Assembly (NCBI RefSeq): GCF_001857965.1
Contig: NZ_CP017774.1
Location: 3,224,001 to 3,288,000, forward strand
Origin: Flavobacterium commune
GTDB taxonomy: Bacteria > Bacteroidota > Bacteroidia > Flavobacteriales > Flavobacteriaceae
Direction of reading: 5' to 3'
DNA length: 64,000 nt
The notes beneath the pieces were generated by a model that was given only the letters and a program-made list of their open reading frames with translations, did not search any database and had not been told where the DNA came from. The position numbers and the translations under genes are program-made. Numbering within the stretch: position 1 is the first letter of the stretch; every line of letters starts with the position of its first letter. This document shows positions 27,861 to 36,962 of this stretch, one piece after another.

Positions 27861-29375
27861 ATGAAAATAATTAAAAAGTTACAGATTCTTAGCTTAATTA
27901 CTTTTACTTTTTATACAATAGAAAATAAGGCTCAAGAAACTAATAAAAAAGATAGCACTAAAAAAACAGTTACACTTGATGATATTATTTCCATTGCAAG
28001 TAAAAAATCATTGGATGCTTTTAAAGCTAAACAGCAATATGGAGCGAGTTATTGGCAGTTTAGATCATTTAAAGCAAGTGTATTACCTAAAATGAGTTTA
28101 GAACTAGAACCTTTAACGTATAATAAATCGGTATTAAAAAGGTATGATTCCGAAAATAACATTGATGTTTATCGACTACAGCAAAATTTGAATTCATATG
28201 GAAATCTTAGTATCAATCAAAATATTAAAGCCACAGGAGCAACTATTTATGCCAATTCCAGTTTTAACCGATTGGCTAACTTTGGATTAATTGATTCCGA
28301 AGATTTCACAGCTACACCTATTCGAATTGGTATTATACAACCCATTATGGCTTTTAATCGCTTTAAATGGGCGCATATTATTTCTCCTTTACAATTTGAA
28401 CGAGCTAAAAAACAATATCTATATGAATTACAGGATATCAAACTTAAAGCCGTTAACTACTTTTTTAATTGGGCTTCAGCCAGCAAGCGAGTAGAATTAG
28501 CTCAGGAGAATGTATTAAGTACTCAGAAGCTTTTTAATATTGGAAAAAAACGATATGATTTAGGTTCTATAGAAAAGGATGATGTGCTTAATTTAGAATT
28601 GGATGTTTACAATGCCGAAACTAATTTAACACAAAATAAAAGGGAATTGCAAAAAGCAGAAGCGGAATTAAAATTGTTTTTAAGAGACGAAAGCCCTTTG
28701 TATTCTGTGCCTGAATTACCTGAATTAATCTCCGATTTACAAATAGATATCAAAGAGGCTACAACATTAGCTGAAGTCAATAATCCTGAAATTTTTAATT
28801 TAAAGATAAAAAAAATTGAAGCACAAAGGGATTTAGATAAGGTAATCAAAGAAAACCGTTTTGACTTGTCTTTGAGAGGAAGTTATGGTTTGAATCAAAA
28901 TGCAAATACTTTCAGAGAAGCTTATGGCAGATTGTTAGACCAACAGATGATTAGTATCCAAATGAATATCCCCATCTTAGATTGGGGTGAGCGTAAAGGA
29001 AATATCAAAACAGCAAAAATGAATAATGAAGTAAGTGAAGTTGCTGTACAACAAGAAAGCGACAAACTAAGTCAGCAATTAAGTCTGAAAATTATTGATT
29101 TTAATCTTCAAAAACAATTAGTAGCTGTTGCTTTGCGAAGTAGTGAAATTTCAAAATCTTCATATGATGTAACTGAAAAAAGATTTTTATCAGGAAGTAT
29201 CGATTTGTTACGATTGACCAGTGCCAGAAAAGCATGGCAAACCGCATCTGAAAATTATATAACAAGTTTGTACAACTATTGGAAATTTTATTATGAAGTG
29301 CAGCAATTGACTCTTTATGATTTTCAGAATAAGAGTACTATTAGTAAAAATTTTGATGAAATACTAGAAAAATAG
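27861..29375 (+). CDS. TolC-family outer-membrane channel
   Basis: The 504-residue protein has a signal peptide (processed near ENKAQ) and two related helical halves typical of TolC/OMF proteins. They include LKAVNYFFNWASASKRVELAQENV with a nearby KKRYDLGSIEKDDVLNLEL, and later SLKIIDFNLQKQL with VTEKRFLSGSIDLLRLTSARKAW. It would form the outer-membrane exit duct of the RND pump. It lies between two RND permease genes, 30 nt ahead of the second. Confidence 0.88.
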   Translation: MKIIKKLQILSLITFTFYTIENKAQETNKKDSTKKTVTLDDIISIASKKSLDAFKAKQQYGASYWQFRSFKASVLPKMSLELEPLTYNKSVLKRYDSENNIDVYRLQQNLNSYGNLSINQNIKATGATIYANSSFNRLANFGLIDSEDFTATPIRIGIIQPIMAFNRFKWAHIISPLQFERAKKQYLYELQDIKLKAVNYFFNWASASKRVELAQENVLSTQKLFNIGKKRYDLGSIEKDDVLNLELDVYNAETNLTQNKRELQKAEAELKLFLRDESPLYSVPELPELISDLQIDIKEATTLAEVNNPEIFNLKIKKIEAQRDLDKVIKENRFDLSLRGSYGLNQNANTFREAYGRLLDQQMISIQMNIPILDWGERKGNIKTAKMNNEVSEVAVQQESDKLSQQLSLKIIDFNLQKQLVAVALRSSEISKSSYDVTEKRFLSGSIDLLRLTSARKAWQTASENYITSLYNYWKFYYEVQQLTLYDFQNKSTISKNFDEILEK

Positions 29376-29405
29376 GCTAGAAAATATTAAGATGTTCTAA
29401 GATAA

Positions 29406-32400
29406 ATGTATATGAAGTTAAAAGTTCCCTCATTTACTGTATTAGCCAGTTTTATTTGTTTATGTATCATTGGTGTCAGTATGATCCCTTTGTTGAGTGT
29501 TCAATTAAACCCGTCAAAATCGCTACCCTCATTAAGCGTTAGCTACAGTTGGCAAAATGCTTCAGCAAAGGTTTTAGAACAAGAGGTGACTTCAAAGCTA
29601 GAAGGGATTTTTAATACCGTGAAAGGTATTAAAGAAATCAATTCAACCACAAACAAAGCAAATGGTTCTATCAATATTAAATTCAAAAAAAATACCGATT
29701 TAGATGCAGTACGTTTTGAAATAGCCAATTTAATCCGCCAAGCTTATTCAGAACTTCCTGAAGGGGTAAGTTATCCCCAGTTGTCTATTAGTGGAGCAAA
29801 TGAAAATAGCTCTCCAATTTTAACCTACAGTATTCATGCTAATGAGAGTCCTTATTTGATAAAGAAGTATGCCGAAAATCAGTTACTCCCCAAATTGTCC
29901 ACAATAAAAGGTGTAAATAAAGTTTCGGTATATGGTGCTGATCCTTTTGATTGGGTTATAAAATATGATTCAGATAAACTGTTACAATTATCTATATCGG
30001 TTAATGATATAGAAAATGCTGTTCGTCAATATTTTCAAACACAGCAATTAGGAAATGGAAGTTTACTTTCAAAAAACAGCACTGAAACGGAACAAATTTC
30101 AGTGGTTTTAAGTTATAAATACGAAAAAGAGATTGATTGGGATAGTATTCCGATAAAAAAAATAGGAAATAGGATTATTTATCTTAGGGATATTGCTACA
30201 GTTCAATTTAAGGAAGCTCCTATGCAAGCTTATTTTAGAATCAATGGAAAGAATTCAATAAATATGGTTGTCTATGCCGAAAAAGGAGCAAATACCATTA
30301 CTGTATCTAATGAAGTTAAAGAGAAAATAGATAATTTAAAAAGAGAAATAAAAAATGAATACTCTTTGAAATTGACTAATGATAGCTCTCAGTATATTAG
30401 TGAAGAACTACAAAAAATTGAAGAAAAAATGTTGTTGTCTTTAGCCATATTATTTTTTCTTATTTTGGCAACGAGCAGGAGTTTAAAATACATATTGATT
30501 TTGTTTTTGAGCATTATTGCTAATCTTCTAATTGCGATAATCTTCTATTATCTATTCAAAGTCGAATTACAATTGTATTCTTTCGCAGGGATTACCATTT
30601 CTTTTGGGATTATTATTGACAATTGTATTATTATGATTGATCATCTTAGGAACAAAGGAGACAAGAAGGTTTTTTTAGCTATTTTAGCCACCACTTTAAC
30701 TACTACAGGAGCTTTATTATCTACTTTTTTATTAGATGAATCCCTACAAGCCAATTTAACAGATTTCACTTTAGTTATTGCTGTAAATATAGTGGTATCC
30801 TTATTTGTGGCATTGTTTTTTGTTCCTGCTCTTTTGGAAAAAATGCGTGTTAATCAACAAAAGAAGCCTTTTTCGAGAAAAAGAAAAAGAAGAGTAATCA
30901 AGTTTACCAACAGCTATTCTAAATTAATTTTTATATTAAAAAAACCAAGTTTTAAATGGGGATTTATTGTTGTTTTGTTGCTAGGGTTTGGATTGCCTTT
31001 GCAATTTTTACCTAAAGAAATAAAGGGAGATGGTTTTTTAGAAAAAGCATATAATAGTACTATAGGAGATGAATGGTTTTATGATGAAATTAAGCCAACA
31101 TTGGAAAAAGTGCTAGGCGGTACTTTTAGGTTGTTTACTGAAAATGTTTATGAGAGTTCTCATTATTCTGACCCGGAACGAACAACATTGAGAGTTAGCG
31201 GAAGTATGCCTGAGGGTTGTACTATTGAACAATTGAATGAGGTTATCATCAAAATGGAAAATTACATTAGTAGTTTTGAAGAAGTTGAACTATTTGAGAC
31301 CAGTATAGGTAGTTATAAAAATTCAACCATCTCCATTTATTTCAAAAAAGAAAATGAGTTTAGTGGTTTTCCATTCAAGTTGAAAAGCCTTTTAGAATCT
31401 AAAGCGATCAGTTTAGGAGGTCTGGATTGGTCAGTAAGTGGTGTAGGTCAGGGATTTTCGAATGCTTTAGGATCTGAATACAAAAACAATAGAATTATAG
31501 TTGAAGGTTATAATTATGATAAGTTGTATTCGTATGCAGAACTTTTAAAAACCCAATTGATAGCCAATTCGAATTCCAGAATTCAGGAAGTGGAAATAAC
31601 CAATGGAGGCAATGCTAATTCAAATGAATATTTTTTAGATTTTGATGCTGAAAAAATGGCAATGGCAGGGGTATATCAAACCGGGCTTTATTCATATTTA
31701 AAAAATCAGGCCCATGCGGGAGGTATAACTTCTTTTATTTATAATAATGAATTACAACAAGTAAAATTAGTATCTGATCAATATCAAAAAGTTAATGTTT
31801 GGGATTTGAAACATGTTCCTATTACTATTGGGAACAATCAATATAAATTAGACCAAATGGCAGACATTGAAAAAAGAAACTCAGGAAATCCTATTTCAAA
31901 ATTTAATCAGCAATACCGTTTGACAGTTGAGTATAATTTTATTGGAGATGCACAATTAGCCCAAAAAGTAAGAGAAGACAATATAGCTGAATTGACAACT
32001 AAGTTGCCTATTGGTTACAAAATATCTGAAAAAAGTTATGATGGATGGGATAAAAAAAATAATCAGCAATATTATTTCATCTTAGTGGTCATTTTGATTA
32101 TATTTTTTATCTGTTCAATACTATTAGAATCTTTAGAACAACCTTTTGCGATAATCAGTATGATTCCAATTTCTTTTATTGGTGTTTTTCTAACTTTTTA
32201 TCTTTTTGATTTTAATTTTGATCAAGGTGGTTATGCTTCTTTTATCTTATTATGCGGAATAAGTGTAAACGCTGCCTTGTACATCATTAATGATTATAAT
32301 AATCTACGAAAAGAATATCCATTAAGGAACTCACAATTGATCTATTTTAAAGCATTTAATTATAAAATTATTCCGGTAATGCTTACTGTTATATCTACTA

Positions 32401-32552
32401 TGGCAGGTTTAATACCTTTTGTATGGGGAGGGCAAAACGAAGCTTTTTGGTTTTCTTTTGCTGCTGGCTCAATTGGAGGATTATTGTTTTCATTATTAGG
32501 GATATTTATTTATTTGCCTATGTTTATCGTTGAAAAAGATATTAGAACTTAG
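29406..32552 (+). CDS. second RND efflux permease, more divergent
   Basis: The 1048-residue protein has the same RND layout. Helix 4 reads FGIIIDNCIIMIDHL (D-N, with IDH in place of the usual IEN) and helix 10 has GISVNAALYIINDY. Two adjacent permeases served by a single adaptor and TolC recall the MdtBC heterotrimer, so a mixed pump is likely, though two independent homotrimers remain possible. The start is at 29406; the internal ATG two codons on (29412) is equally possible. It ends the plus-strand block. Confidence 0.85.
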   Translation: MYMKLKVPSFTVLASFICLCIIGVSMIPLLSVQLNPSKSLPSLSVSYSWQNASAKVLEQEVTSKLEGIFNTVKGIKEINSTTNKANGSINIKFKKNTDLDAVRFEIANLIRQAYSELPEGVSYPQLSISGANENSSPILTYSIHANESPYLIKKYAENQLLPKLSTIKGVNKVSVYGADPFDWVIKYDSDKLLQLSISVNDIENAVRQYFQTQQLGNGSLLSKNSTETEQISVVLSYKYEKEIDWDSIPIKKIGNRIIYLRDIATVQFKEAPMQAYFRINGKNSINMVVYAEKGANTITVSNEVKEKIDNLKREIKNEYSLKLTNDSSQYISEELQKIEEKMLLSLAILFFLILATSRSLKYILILFLSIIANLLIAIIFYYLFKVELQLYSFAGITISFGIIIDNCIIMIDHLRNKGDKKVFLAILATTLTTTGALLSTFLLDESLQANLTDFTLVIAVNIVVSLFVALFFVPALLEKMRVNQQKKPFSRKRKRRVIKFTNSYSKLIFILKKPSFKWGFIVVLLLGFGLPLQFLPKEIKGDGFLEKAYNSTIGDEWFYDEIKPTLEKVLGGTFRLFTENVYESSHYSDPERTTLRVSGSMPEGCTIEQLNEVIIKMENYISSFEEVELFETSIGSYKNSTISIYFKKENEFSGFPFKLKSLLESKAISLGGLDWSVSGVGQGFSNALGSEYKNNRIIVEGYNYDKLYSYAELLKTQLIANSNSRIQEVEITNGGNANSNEYFLDFDAEKMAMAGVYQTGLYSYLKNQAHAGGITSFIYNNELQQVKLVSDQYQKVNVWDLKHVPITIGNNQYKLDQMADIEKRNSGNPISKFNQQYRLTVEYNFIGDAQLAQKVREDNIAELTTKLPIGYKISEKSYDGWDKKNNQQYYFILVVILIIFFICSILLESLEQPFAIISMIPISFIGVFLTFYLFDFNFDQGGYASFILLCGISVNAALYIINDYNNLRKEYPLRNSQLIYFKAFNYKIIPVMLTVISTMAGLIPFVWGGQNEAFWFSFAAGSIGGLLFSLLGIFIYLPMFIVEKDIRT

Positions 32553-32599
32553 TTAAGTTTTGATAATAATTATTTTGGTTATTCTTAAAACTTAATTGT

Positions 32600-33225
32600 T
32601 TATTTTCTGTTATCAAAAATCTGTCTGTCAAAGGCAATTAAATTACATAATTCTCTTAATCTGCTTCTAACTCTGTTTCCATACGCATTCTCAATTTCAG
32701 AAGCCGAAAGGTTTGTAGTTATATGCGTTTGGATTTTTTTAGAAGTAAAAATGTCATATCGGCTTAATAGAATTTCAGCCATTATGTTGCATTCGTTTCC
32801 GTAGTATTTAAGATTATTTTCTACTCCTAGATTGTCAAAGCAAATTATTTTTGGTTGTGATTCATATAATTTTCCTATGCTGTATTTGTGGATTATTTGA
32901 TAGCCATCCTGGATAAATTCAAAACTAATGTACCGGTACGGTTTTACTAAAAATTTATGTTCAGTAGAAGTGAGGTGTTTCATCAAATTCATTAATGAGG
33001 CTTTGCCACAGCCTACTGGTCCGGAAAGGAGGATTCCTTTATTGAGGTTGATATCGTATTGGAAACAAGTTGGTTCATTTTTGAGGAAGTAGGCGATTAG
33101 TTTGTAAACTATTGGGTAATCAGATTCAAGGATTTTGAAATGATTACCGTATAGTTCAACACTTTTTTTTGGAGCCAATTAATTACATCAGGGTAGCTGT
33201 AGTGGGATTTGATTTCATTTTCCAT
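32600..33225 (-). pseudogene. decaying DnaC-like ATPase, frameshifted copy
   Basis: The protein is a close paralogue of the intact ATPase at 36104-36715. Its natural start is ATG 33225 (MENEIKSHYSYPDVINWLQ), but an A8 run at 33163-33170 is one base short, so the frame is lost before SVELYG. The remaining 192-residue frame opens only with a TTG and has an upstream stop. In addition the P-loop reads GPVGCGKAS, where the intact copy has GKTS, and Walker B reads ICFDNLG instead of ICFDDLG. Loss of both Mg/ATP-contact residues plus the frameshift points to a non-functional gene. Confidence 0.75.
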
Positions 33226-33234
33226 AATTTTTAA

Positions 33235-33327
33235 AATTTAACTGCAAGAAGCACAAAGCACTTCGACAGGCTCAGTGTGACGTTGCAGGGTTCGCAAAGT
33301 GAGATTGCTTCGTTCCTCGCAATGACG
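33235..33327. repeat. short dispersed repeat sequences
   Basis: The stretch contains ACTTCGACAGGCTCAGTGTGA and a segment GATTGCTTCGTTCCTCGCAA, both of which look like widely dispersed intergenic repeat sequences of Bacteroidota (recalled, not searched). They lie between the two broken genes of the decayed module. Confidence 0.4.
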
Positions 33328-33560
33328 TTAAAGTGGCTCTGAATAATCTTTGTCGATTCCTGTGTTGAAGTGCTTGGCTCGGTCTGAAGGGTTAGTGTTT
33401 TGATTGAAATTAAAGCTGTTAAGCATCCAGTTTTGTGCCGCTGATTGCCAATCGACCATTGGGGTTTTGCCGCCGACTAACCAACCGTTGCTGGAGAAGT
33501 AATTGAAAAACTTTTTGGCTTCGAGTTCCGGGAAGTTGTTTTCCTGGAAATAGGTTTTAT
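33328..33560 (-). pseudogene. C-terminal fragment of a primosome-organiser-like protein
   Basis: Reading leftward from about 33560, the frame gives KTYFQENNFPELEAKKFF, GWLVGGKTPMVDWQ, and ends DKDYSEPL with a stop at 33330-33328. It matches residues about 225-300 of the intact protein at 36963-37865 (KTYFLENNFPELEAQKFF, NYAEPL). Nothing of the N-terminal 220 residues is left. With the adjacent ATPase remnant it forms a decayed copy of the same two-gene module in the same order and orientation. Confidence 0.75.
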
Positions 33561-33690
33561 TGCTTGTTCATCTTTTTGATACTCTCATTTGGATTTGAAT
33601 TATATTTTGGATTCCTTTAATATATTATTCATTATCAGTTATTGTTTGCCTTAAAATACGATCTTTATCGCTATAAATGAGATAAAAGAC

Positions 33691-33698
33691 TATATTTG
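33691..33698 (+). promoter_or_regulatory. -7 box upstream of the methyltransferase gene
   Basis: TATATTTG matches the Bacteroidota TAnnTTTG element, about 80 nt before the ATG at 33778. No convincing -33 TTTG is seen at the right spacing. Confidence 0.4.
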
Positions 33699-33777
33699 TT
33701 TGCTAGATTAGTGGACTTTTTCAAAGTCTGACGTTGGATAACAAAGTAAAAAAAATACGCACACAACATTACACAGT

Positions 33778-34458
33778 ATGGCATTTGAATTAAAAAACGT
33801 TGTTCCTTGGGGACGAAATTTAGAAGAGTACACAAGGATTTTTAAATTAACGGATTCGGATTATAAAAGTCGGATTATAAGTTTTGGAGATGGACCGGCA
33901 AGTTTCAACTTTGAGATGACAAAACTGGATAGAAAGGTTGTTTCTTTAGACCCTATTTATCAGTTTACTAGAGATGAATTAAAACAAAGGATTGCAGAAA
34001 CAAAAGATACAATTCTTGAGCAAACAAAGACTAATCACAATAATTTTGTTTGGACAAATATTAAAAGTATTCAGGATTTAGAACACATTCGAATGGATGC
34101 TATGAATAATTTTATTGATGATTTTGAATTAGGTAAAACTAAGGAACGATATATTTATCATGAATTGCCGAATTCAACTAAATTTTCAGATTTATCATTT
34201 GATTTGGGATTAAGTTCTCACTTTCTTATTTTATATTCACAACTAGGTCTGGACTTTCATATCAAATCAATTTCCGAGATGTTACGGATTTGCAAAGAGA
34301 TTCGGATATTTCCAATACTAAATTTAAATGCCGTTAAGTCAGAGGTTTTAGAAGGTATAATAGACTATTTTAAATCAGATTATCAGATTAGTATCGATTT
34401 GGTTGATTATGAATTTCAAAAAAGAGGAAACCAGATGTTAAAAATTAAACGAAAATAA
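33778..34458 (+). CDS. SAM-dependent methyltransferase-like protein
   Basis: The 226-residue protein has a Rossmann-like SAM-binding start: IISFGDGPASFNFEMTK (about 38-54, glycine-rich motif I) followed by VVSLDP (motif II acidic residue) at 61-66. Later it has YIYHELPNSTKFSDLSFDLGLSSHFL, then the strand-helix EIRIFPILNL typical of class I methyltransferases. The substrate cannot be told. It stands alone on the plus strand between a decayed replication module and an attC-like palindromic spacer, so it looks like cassette cargo. Confidence 0.65.
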   Translation: MAFELKNVVPWGRNLEEYTRIFKLTDSDYKSRIISFGDGPASFNFEMTKLDRKVVSLDPIYQFTRDELKQRIAETKDTILEQTKTNHNNFVWTNIKSIQDLEHIRMDAMNNFIDDFELGKTKERYIYHELPNSTKFSDLSFDLGLSSHFLILYSQLGLDFHIKSISEMLRICKEIRIFPILNLNAVKSEVLEGIIDYFKSDYQISIDLVDYEFQKRGNQMLKIKRK

Positions 34459-34461
34459 AAT

Positions 34462-34612
34462 GTCGTTGCCTAACGCGTATATGGTCATAAAATAGCCGCT
34501 TTAATACAATTTACAAACTCAGTTCTTACTGACAAACCTGATAACTGTGGTCAGTTAGCAACCACAAAGTTAGCTACGTTTCATATTGCCAAACGTTAGC
34601 GGCAGACCATAT
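34462..34612. repeat. attC-like palindromic spacer
   Basis: TGCCTAACG (34467-34475) pairs with CGTTAGCGGCA (34594-34604, 2-nt bulge), and ATATGGTC (34479-34486) with GACCATAT (34605-34612). An inner pair ACTGAC/GTCAGT lies in the middle. It starts 4 nt after the methyltransferase stop and ends 14 nt before the next gene, as cassette recombination sites do. The right end does not fit the integron R' box GTTRRRY, so a true attC is not shown. Confidence 0.4.
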
Positions 34613-34626
34613 TAACATCAACTATT

Positions 34627-35202
34627 ATGATAATTACCCCTTTAATTCTGTTTATCTCAGACCTCATAGACATTACCGACAACGACATAAATTTGCTGAG
34701 CAATTACTTTAAAACTGCAAGTTATTCAAAAGGCTCAATCATTGAAAGAGAAGACAAAGTTACTTCAAAACTATACTATGTTAGAAATGGTTTTGTTAGG
34801 TCTTTTTTTAGCAAAGACGGTATTGAAATTACAACTCAAATTGTAGGTGAAAATAAATTTATCACAAGTTTTGATAGTTTTACTTCAGGAATTACTTCAA
34901 AAGAAAATGTTCAATGCATTTCAGATTGTGAAGTCTTTTATATAAACAAATATGACTATGAGATTTTAACAAAGGAAAGTGTTTTTTGGAATACATTCTG
35001 TAGACAGATATACGAAAAAGTGATAGCTCAAAACCAACAAAGAATGATTGATTTTATTACATTATCTGCTGAAAAACGGTACTTAAAATTACTGAATGAG
35101 CAACCAGAAATTATTCGAAATGTCCCCATCCAAATTATTGCTTCATACATTGGAATTAAACCTGAATCTTTGAGCAGAATTCGAAAAAAAATAATTTCCT
35201 AA
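34627..35202 (+). CDS. Crp/Fnr-family transcriptional regulator
   Basis: The 191-residue protein has a cyclic-nucleotide-binding fold (about 15-115: YSKGSIIEREDKVTSKLYYVRNG, FVRSFF, EITTQIVGENKFI) and a helix-turn-helix (about 155-190: IQIIASYIGIKPESLSRIRKK). Residues usually needed for cAMP contact are not obvious, which is normal in this phylum. It is 62 nt upstream of an MBL hydrolase gene on the same strand and may regulate it. Confidence 0.8.
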   Translation: MIITPLILFISDLIDITDNDINLLSNYFKTASYSKGSIIEREDKVTSKLYYVRNGFVRSFFSKDGIEITTQIVGENKFITSFDSFTSGITSKENVQCISDCEVFYINKYDYEILTKESVFWNTFCRQIYEKVIAQNQQRMIDFITLSAEKRYLKLLNEQPEIIRNVPIQIIASYIGIKPESLSRIRKKIIS

Positions 35203-35264
35203 CATTTGTCAAGCAATATGCATTTTTAAGAGTTGAACTTTGCATCAAAATTTAAAATTGTAAA

Positions 35265-35981
35265 ATGATGCGTAAAATAATTCAACTTTCTATTTTTCCT
35301 TTTGGTATGATAAATTGTTTTCTCATAAAAGGAGAAACAAAACATATTTTAGTTGACACAGGCGTTCCAAAAAGTGAGACAAAAATTATCAAGCAACTAC
35401 ATAAACACAACATTAAATTAGAAGATATTGGCTTAATAGTCATTACACACGGACATATTGACCATTTTGGAAGTGCAAAAGAATTGAAGGATATCCTCAA
35501 AGTCCCTATTCTTATTCATAACTCAGACAAGGAAGCATTGCAAACAGGAAAAAGTATGCTTGAAACGTTAAACCCCAATCATAAAATTTGGGATGTTATT
35601 CTTAAGCCTATCTTAGCAAAAGATAAAGCTTTCCCTTGTTTTCCGGATATTGTATTACATGAAAATCAAGAATATGATTTATCAATGTATGGAATAAATG
35701 GAAAAATAATTCACACACCCGGACATACTCCAGGTTCTTTATCAATTGTTCTTGAAAACGGAGACGCTATCATCATGGATTTAGCATCTTCGGGAATACT
35801 TCTTGGCGGGTTAGCTTTTAACTCAAGAATAAAACACCCACCTTTTCACGACAATTTAGAACAAGTAAAAAACAGTATCAATTATGTTCTTTCATTGAAT
35901 GCCGAAACATTTTACCTTGGACACGGAAAACCGATTTCAAGAAAATCATTAATAAGTTATCGAGACAATTTTTTGAAATAG
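35265..35981 (+). CDS. MBL-fold metallo-hydrolase
   Basis: The 238-residue protein shows the metallo-beta-lactamase metal motif THGHIDHFG (about 63-71), an HTPGHTPGSLS segment (about 150), an acidic IIMDLA strand and YLGHGKPIS at the C terminus, as in glyoxalase II-like hydrolases. Ile takes the place of the common Ala in HxHxDH (HGHIDH). It has no signal peptide, so it is cytoplasmic. Substrate unknown. Cotranscribed with the Crp/Fnr gene. Confidence 0.8.
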   Translation: MMRKIIQLSIFPFGMINCFLIKGETKHILVDTGVPKSETKIIKQLHKHNIKLEDIGLIVITHGHIDHFGSAKELKDILKVPILIHNSDKEALQTGKSMLETLNPNHKIWDVILKPILAKDKAFPCFPDIVLHENQEYDLSMYGINGKIIHTPGHTPGSLSIVLENGDAIIMDLASSGILLGGLAFNSRIKHPPFHDNLEQVKNSINYVLSLNAETFYLGHGKPISRKSLISYRDNFLK

Positions 35982-36103
35982 CATCAAAAATAGCAGCCAT
36001 TAACTAGAGTTTCTTTGGGTTCGCAGATCTATGTTATCACTTGTATAGTATTATTACTGTTCACTCTTTGTTATTTTTTTTGGGGAGTTCGTGATTATGC
36101 AAT

Positions 36104-36715
36104 TTATTTTCGTTTGTCTTTAGTTATATTTTCGAATGCTATTAAATTGCATAATTCCCTTAATCTACTTCGAACACGATTGCCATACGAATTCTCAATT
36201 TCAGAAGCCGAAAGGTTTGTTGTTATATGCGTTTGGATTTTTTTGGCGGTAAAAATATCATACCGGCTTAATAAGATTTCAGCCATTACATTGCATTCGT
36301 TTCCATAGTATTTTAGGTTATTTTCTACTCCTAAATCATCGAAGCATATTGTTTTTGGTTGTGATTCATATAATTTTCCGATACTGTATTTGTGAATGAT
36401 TTGGTAGCCGTCCTGGATAAATTCAAAACTAATGTCCCGACAAGGTTTTATTGTAAACTTATGTTCTGTTGAAGTGAGGTGTTTCATCAGATTCATTAAT
36501 GATGTTTTGCCACAACCTATGGGACCAGAAAGCAAAATTCCTTTGTTGAGGTTAAGACCATATTGAAGACAACTAGGCTCGTCTTTGAGGAAATAGGCGA
36601 TGAGTTTGTACACTATTGGGTAATCGGTTTCTACTATTTTGAAATGTTTTCCGTATAGTTCTACGCCTTTTTTTTCGAGCCAAAGGATTATATCATGATA
36701 AGAATATTTATTCAT
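36104..36715 (-). CDS. DnaC/IstB-like ATPase (helicase loader-like), intact copy
   Basis: The 203-residue AAA+ protein has P-loop GPIGCGKTS (about 64-72, K70) and Walker B ICFDDLG (123-129, D126/D127). A sensor-like THITTNLSASEIENSYGNRVRSRL segment ends it, with an arginine finger candidate. It most resembles DnaC/DnaI helicase loaders of mobile elements. It is downstream of a DnaD-like protein on the same strand (247-bp repeat-filled gap), a typical primosome pair. Plus-strand frames across this gene are shadows. Confidence 0.8.
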   Translation of the reverse strand: MNKYSYHDIILWLEKKGVELYGKHFKIVETDYPIVYKLIAYFLKDEPSCLQYGLNLNKGILLSGPIGCGKTSLMNLMKHLTSTEHKFTIKPCRDISFEFIQDGYQIIHKYSIGKLYESQPKTICFDDLGVENNLKYYGNECNVMAEILLSRYDIFTAKKIQTHITTNLSASEIENSYGNRVRSRLRELCNLIAFENITKDKRK

Positions 36716-36732
36716 GTGTAATTGGTTTAATA

Positions 36733-36950
36733 TTTTCTTTTGACTTGACCCAAAAGAAACAAAAGGTCAAGACTTGGATTTTAGCTTCGCTCAGTTCGCA
36801 TTTTGCTCGTGTCAGCGGTCAAATTAATTCTTGAATTAGCTTCGCTCTGTTCGCCATTGGCTCAAGCCTAAAAGAAAAGAACCCGTTAGACTCAGACAGC
36901 TTTTCATTTTACGGATTCTTCGAATATGTGACACTCGCTTCCAAACTCTG
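36733..36950. repeat. dispersed intergenic repeat, copy 2
   Basis: The order of elements (CTTTTGACTTGACCCAAAAG, CAGCGGTCAAATTAAT, CTAAAAGAAAAGAACC, AGCTTTTCATTTTACGG, GTGACACTCGC) parallels copy 1 at 24425-24605. A segment with TTAGCTTCGCTC... is repeated twice internally. It lies between the ATPase and organiser genes and is absent from the equivalent place in the decayed copy. Confidence 0.6.
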
Positions 36951-36962
36951 AAGTCATGAACT

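Noticed and set aside
34467..34604. Integron attC site
   Set aside because: The right box does not match GTTRRRY and no integron integrase is seen; kept only as an attC-like repeat.
36015..36308. Plus-strand 97-residue membrane-like frame
   Set aside because: It overlaps the C-terminal half of the intact DnaC-like ATPase on the other strand and shows no conserved features; a shadow.
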